A stretch of DNA of 39,833 nt, from the IMG/VR virus record IMGVR_UViG_3300022750_000191, positions 1 through 39,833 of that record, one strand, 5' to 3'. Numbering within the stretch: the stretch's first letter is position 1; each line of letters starts with the position of its first letter. The notes under the pieces were generated by a model, which worked only from the letters and a program-made list of their open reading frames with translations, made no database searches and was not told where the DNA came from. Both the position numbers and the translations under genes were made by a program. Shown here one piece after another: positions 37,950 through 39,833 of this stretch. This DNA is from a virus.

Positions 37950-38125
37950 GGGATAAGCCTATTTTCAGATTCGTGGCGGTCATCAATTAAACCTCGCAAC
38001 CCTGCGACTTCGCCAATTCCGATCCGGTCCAGCGCCCGATTTAAAGAATCCAAAGCCTCATGGTGCACGCTTGATGTCGCTGTCGAGTAAAGCAACTGCC
38101 GGCAGTTTACCCGAATGAACAACAA
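37922..38125 (-). CDS. Small host ORF, 67 residues, possibly a DUF3077/DUF6124-like protein
   Basis: A minus-strand frame ending at 37922. It contains LYSTATSSVHHEALDSLNRAL and EVAGLRGLIDDRHESENRLI, a helical pattern that is vaguely like small pseudomonad DUF3077/DUF6124 proteins. The only starts are TTG-type, so the 5' end is uncertain. It partly overlaps the next gene. Low to moderate support. Confidence 0.35.
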   Translation of the reverse strand: MLFIRVNCRQLLYSTATSSVHHEALDSLNRALDRIGIGEVAGLRGLIDDRHESENRLIPWLTHSNTR

Positions 38126-38189
38126 CCTGACGGAGTCTCTGCAGGGTTGTCAGCTGCACCTTTGTAATGTTCAGCCAACTACCTGGCCT

Positions 38190-38618
38190 TTATCTGGTTT
38201 TCCAACTACCGCCACCGGTTTCGCAGTCGATCTTTGACTGATTCAACTGCTCGGCCCCGTAGTAGTACGTGGTGATTTGGGCATTGTTAGGGATGTTGAC
38301 CGACTGGCTGTTTTTGTCCTTGCTGATGGACTGGGGATTTGCCAGGGACTCTTGCGTGAGTGTGGCCAGGCAGGTGGCTTGATAATGATCACCACATTGT
38401 TCGACTTTTTTCTTGGTGCTGGTCAGCATCTCTTTGCTTTCATTGCTGCATGACCAGTCGATGGCGTCCACCGGCATGCCTTCGTATTCGTAACAAGTGT
38501 GAGATTCAACAACCGGGACCGAAGGGCTCTGGGACCGGGTCATCACGTCACACCCTTGGGCCATGACCAGGTTCGGACTCAGGCTGACGATGACGAGAAG
38601 CAGGAATCGACTGTTCAT
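38190..38618 (-). CDS. Secreted/periplasmic protein, 142 residues
   Basis: The N-terminus is a signal peptide: MNSRFLLLVIVSLSPNLVMAQ with likely cleavage after A20 or Q21. The mature part has seven or so cysteines spaced for disulfides (CDVMTR, CYEYEG, CSNESK, CGDHYQATC, CETGGG), and is polar. ATG 38618 has AGGAAAT upstream. A small exported host protein of unknown function; no family is recognised. Confidence 0.7.
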   Translation of the reverse strand: MNSRFLLLVIVSLSPNLVMAQGCDVMTRSQSPSVPVVESHTCYEYEGMPVDAIDWSCSNESKEMLTSTKKKVEQCGDHYQATCLATLTQESLANPQSISKDKNSQSVNIPNNAQITTYYYGAEQLNQSKIDCETGGGSWKTR

Positions 38619-38683
38619 CAGGATTTCCTCTGCAGCAAGGGCGGCTGAGCACCGATGACCGGATCCAGCCGCCGACCATCAAG

Positions 38684-38968
38684 CTAAACGAAAGGTTGAC
38701 CGGTAAATCCGCGAGGCAATCGCTGTCGTCCGGCCAGCGCGGTGAGGCGCTCGACCCAAGCCGCGCGCCAGTCATTGGCGGTATGCGTGACTTTGGTTTT
38801 GCGTGCAGCCCGGCGTGCCGAGTTGCGTTGATCTTTGCGTGCATCTTTGTACGCGTCGGTGTTTCGGCAGCTTCTGCATTTCACCCGGTTCAGTTCGCGC
38901 GTTGAAACCAGGTTTTTGCCTTGGTGACCGCAGGCAAGATGCCCGCTGACGCTGAAGTGAGTAACCAT
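38684..38968 (-). CDS. Small zinc-ribbon-like basic protein, 94 residues
   Basis: Start at ATG 38968 with AAGGAGACG seven bases upstream; the longer reading passes through the terminator-containing spacer. Near the N-terminus, HLACGHQ and VKCRSC provide a possible Cx-n-CxxC metal site, followed by a strongly basic segment (ARKDQRNSARRAARKTK) that could bind nucleic acid. The family is not recognised. Confidence 0.65.
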   Translation of the reverse strand: MVTHFSVSGHLACGHQGKNLVSTRELNRVKCRSCRNTDAYKDARKDQRNSARRAARKTKVTHTANDWRAAWVERLTALAGRQRLPRGFTGQPFV

Positions 38969-39040
38969 TAGACGTCTCCTTGTGACGTGTATGGTTTTGA
39001 CCCTCTGTGCTCGACGACGTTCGATGGTCCGAAAAAAGGC

Positions 39041-39069
39041 AAAAAAATGGCCCGCATGCGGGCGGGCCA
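39041..39069 (-). terminator. Rho-independent terminator
   Basis: TGGCCCGC pairs with GCGGGCCA around a 6-base loop. On the minus strand a run of seven Ts follows, so it ends leftward transcription arriving from 39270. Confidence 0.8.
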
Positions 39070-39269
39070 AGGGGATTCATCAAAGGAGTGATTCCACCTT
39101 AGGGCAAGCAATGTGAAAGCAACGTGAAAGGTATGGGCAAAAAAATCCCGGCGCGGGGCCAGGCGGTATTTGCAAGAGCACTCAGACAAGGACGCACCCG
39201 GTAGCGATAACGCCGCCGTTCATGCGTCCTGGATCAGGCCATGTCCGCGAATCGAGTATCCCGATCAGA

Positions 39270-39500
39270 CTATCTGAAACGTGGCAGCGGCCGGTCGACG
39301 GGTTTGAGCGAAGACAGGGTGTTGCGGATCAACGGTGTGTCTTTCTCGATATCGTTCAGGCGATCACGGATTCGCAGGGCAGTCGGGTGTCCGCCTTGGT
39401 GATCGACCCAGTCGGCAATTTCCTTGCACGCCGCAGCCAAACGCGCCTGGCGTGAATCAAGCAAGGTGAGCAGGGTGGTGATGGACTCTTTTTCGGACAT
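39270..39500 (-). CDS. Hypothetical helical host protein, 76 residues
   Basis: ATG 39500 with a clear GGAGGTGTTAC ribosome-binding site. The product is helical and charged (TLLTLLDSRQARLAAACKEIADWVDHQ, then RIRDRLNDIEKD). One cysteine, no membrane segment. No family recognised. Confidence 0.65.
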   Translation of the reverse strand: MSEKESITTLLTLLDSRQARLAAACKEIADWVDHQGGHPTALRIRDRLNDIEKDTPLIRNTLSSLKPVDRPLPRFR

Positions 39501-39611
39501 GTAACACCTCCGTTCAAGAAACCTGGCAATGGCAGCAAAAAGCCCGCGAGGTGCGAGCTTTCTGCCGATGGGGACGCTGTTCCTTCAGCTTTTTCAGTAT
39601 AGACCCGCCTT

Positions 39612-39833
39612 TCAGCCTTGTCGGGCCGTCACGCGGGACCTGGCATTAAGCAGCTGGCATGCGCGCCGGGCGTCTTCTTCAAGATCGAAGCCGTCACCGA
39701 TGAAGCCGCGAGTGCGGGTATCGGCAATTCGATACCAGACAGCAGCGTCGGGGGGTTGATGAGTGACTTCCCCGGCTCGGCGGCCATGGATGATGATCTT
39801 GTTGCAACGCTTCACGACGAAAATGTCTTCCAT
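39612..39833 (-). CDS. Hypothetical host protein, 73 residues
   Basis: The start codon CAT is the last three bases of the window, so a longer protein is possible. Sequence: EDIFVVKRCNKIIIHGRRAGEVTHQPPDAAVWYRIADTRTRGFIGDGFD followed by a helical C-terminus with LEEDARRACQLL. It looks like a small cytoplasmic alpha-beta protein, common in pseudomonads. Its upstream signal cannot be examined. Confidence 0.6.
   Translation of the reverse strand: MEDIFVVKRCNKIIIHGRRAGEVTHQPPDAAVWYRIADTRTRGFIGDGFDLEEDARRACQLLNARSRVTARQG

Noticed and set aside
1-39833. CRISPR arrays, insertion sequences, rRNA genes
   Set aside because: No regularly spaced 25-40-base repeats, transposase signatures or rRNA-like sequence were seen on reading the window.

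Overview
The window is a nearly complete P2-type (Peduovirus/phiCTX-like) prophage of about 37 kb, followed by about 2.7 kb of host chromosome. The high GC, the gene families and the tRNA-Leu(UAA) attachment site suggest a Pseudomonas, probably of the P. fluorescens group; the genus is an inference from sequence character, not a database match. The integrase stop codon is at base 1, so the left attachment site and the intact tRNA lie just outside. The right attachment site, a 58-base copy of the tRNA-Leu 3' part, is at 37028-37085.

Layout. 1-6413 (minus strand) is the early operon: a Cro-like protein, a CII/YmfL-type regulator, an Ogr/Delta zinc-finger late activator, small unknowns, a 935-residue Toprim primase-helicase, more small genes and the integrase. 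6415-6842 holds phased operator repeats and the divergent XRE repressor. 6953-7904 (plus strand) carries cargo: a three-TM protein with a poly-proline microprotein, then a 59-residue gene under a LexA-type promoter. 7945-15352 (minus) is the tail operon D-U-T-E/E'-FII-FI; 15495-21126 holds a C-type-lectin receptor protein, fibre proteins and baseplate I-J-W-V. A DUF2971 gene sits opposite between V and S. 21988-28560 (minus) holds S, R, lysis genes, X, L, M, N and O. 28716-31480 (plus) holds P and Q. A second three-TM plus proline-rich microprotein pair (31574-32559) and a Rha-like gene lie between Q and the probable cos site at 33716-33734. Beyond cos are a cluster of GGTTAG repeats (candidate origin), a Shedu-like PD-(D/E)XK nuclease gene (34731-35939) and about 1 kb without recognisable genes up to attR. 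Host DNA beyond attR carries seven small genes.

How it works together. The repressor and Cro-like protein probably compete at 10-bp repeats between them. Early expression yields the primase-helicase for replication and the Ogr homologue, which should switch on the late operons; the same 19-bp dyad (TGTA, 11 bases, TACA) precedes FI, V and the divergent O/P pair. Late genes package at cos with terminase P/M and portal Q, build a contractile tail, and lyse through holins, an N-acetylmuramidase endolysin and a nested spanin pair.

Most notable are two paralogous 'three-TM protein plus proline-rich microprotein' modules in two cargo positions of one prophage, and an SOS-promoter microprotein whose core aligns without gaps to the repressor's C-terminal tail (12 of 27 identical), which suggests an antirepressor that mimics the repressor's oligomerisation tail. 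With the DUF2971 and Shedu-like genes, four accessory positions appear to hold candidate defence or conversion functions.
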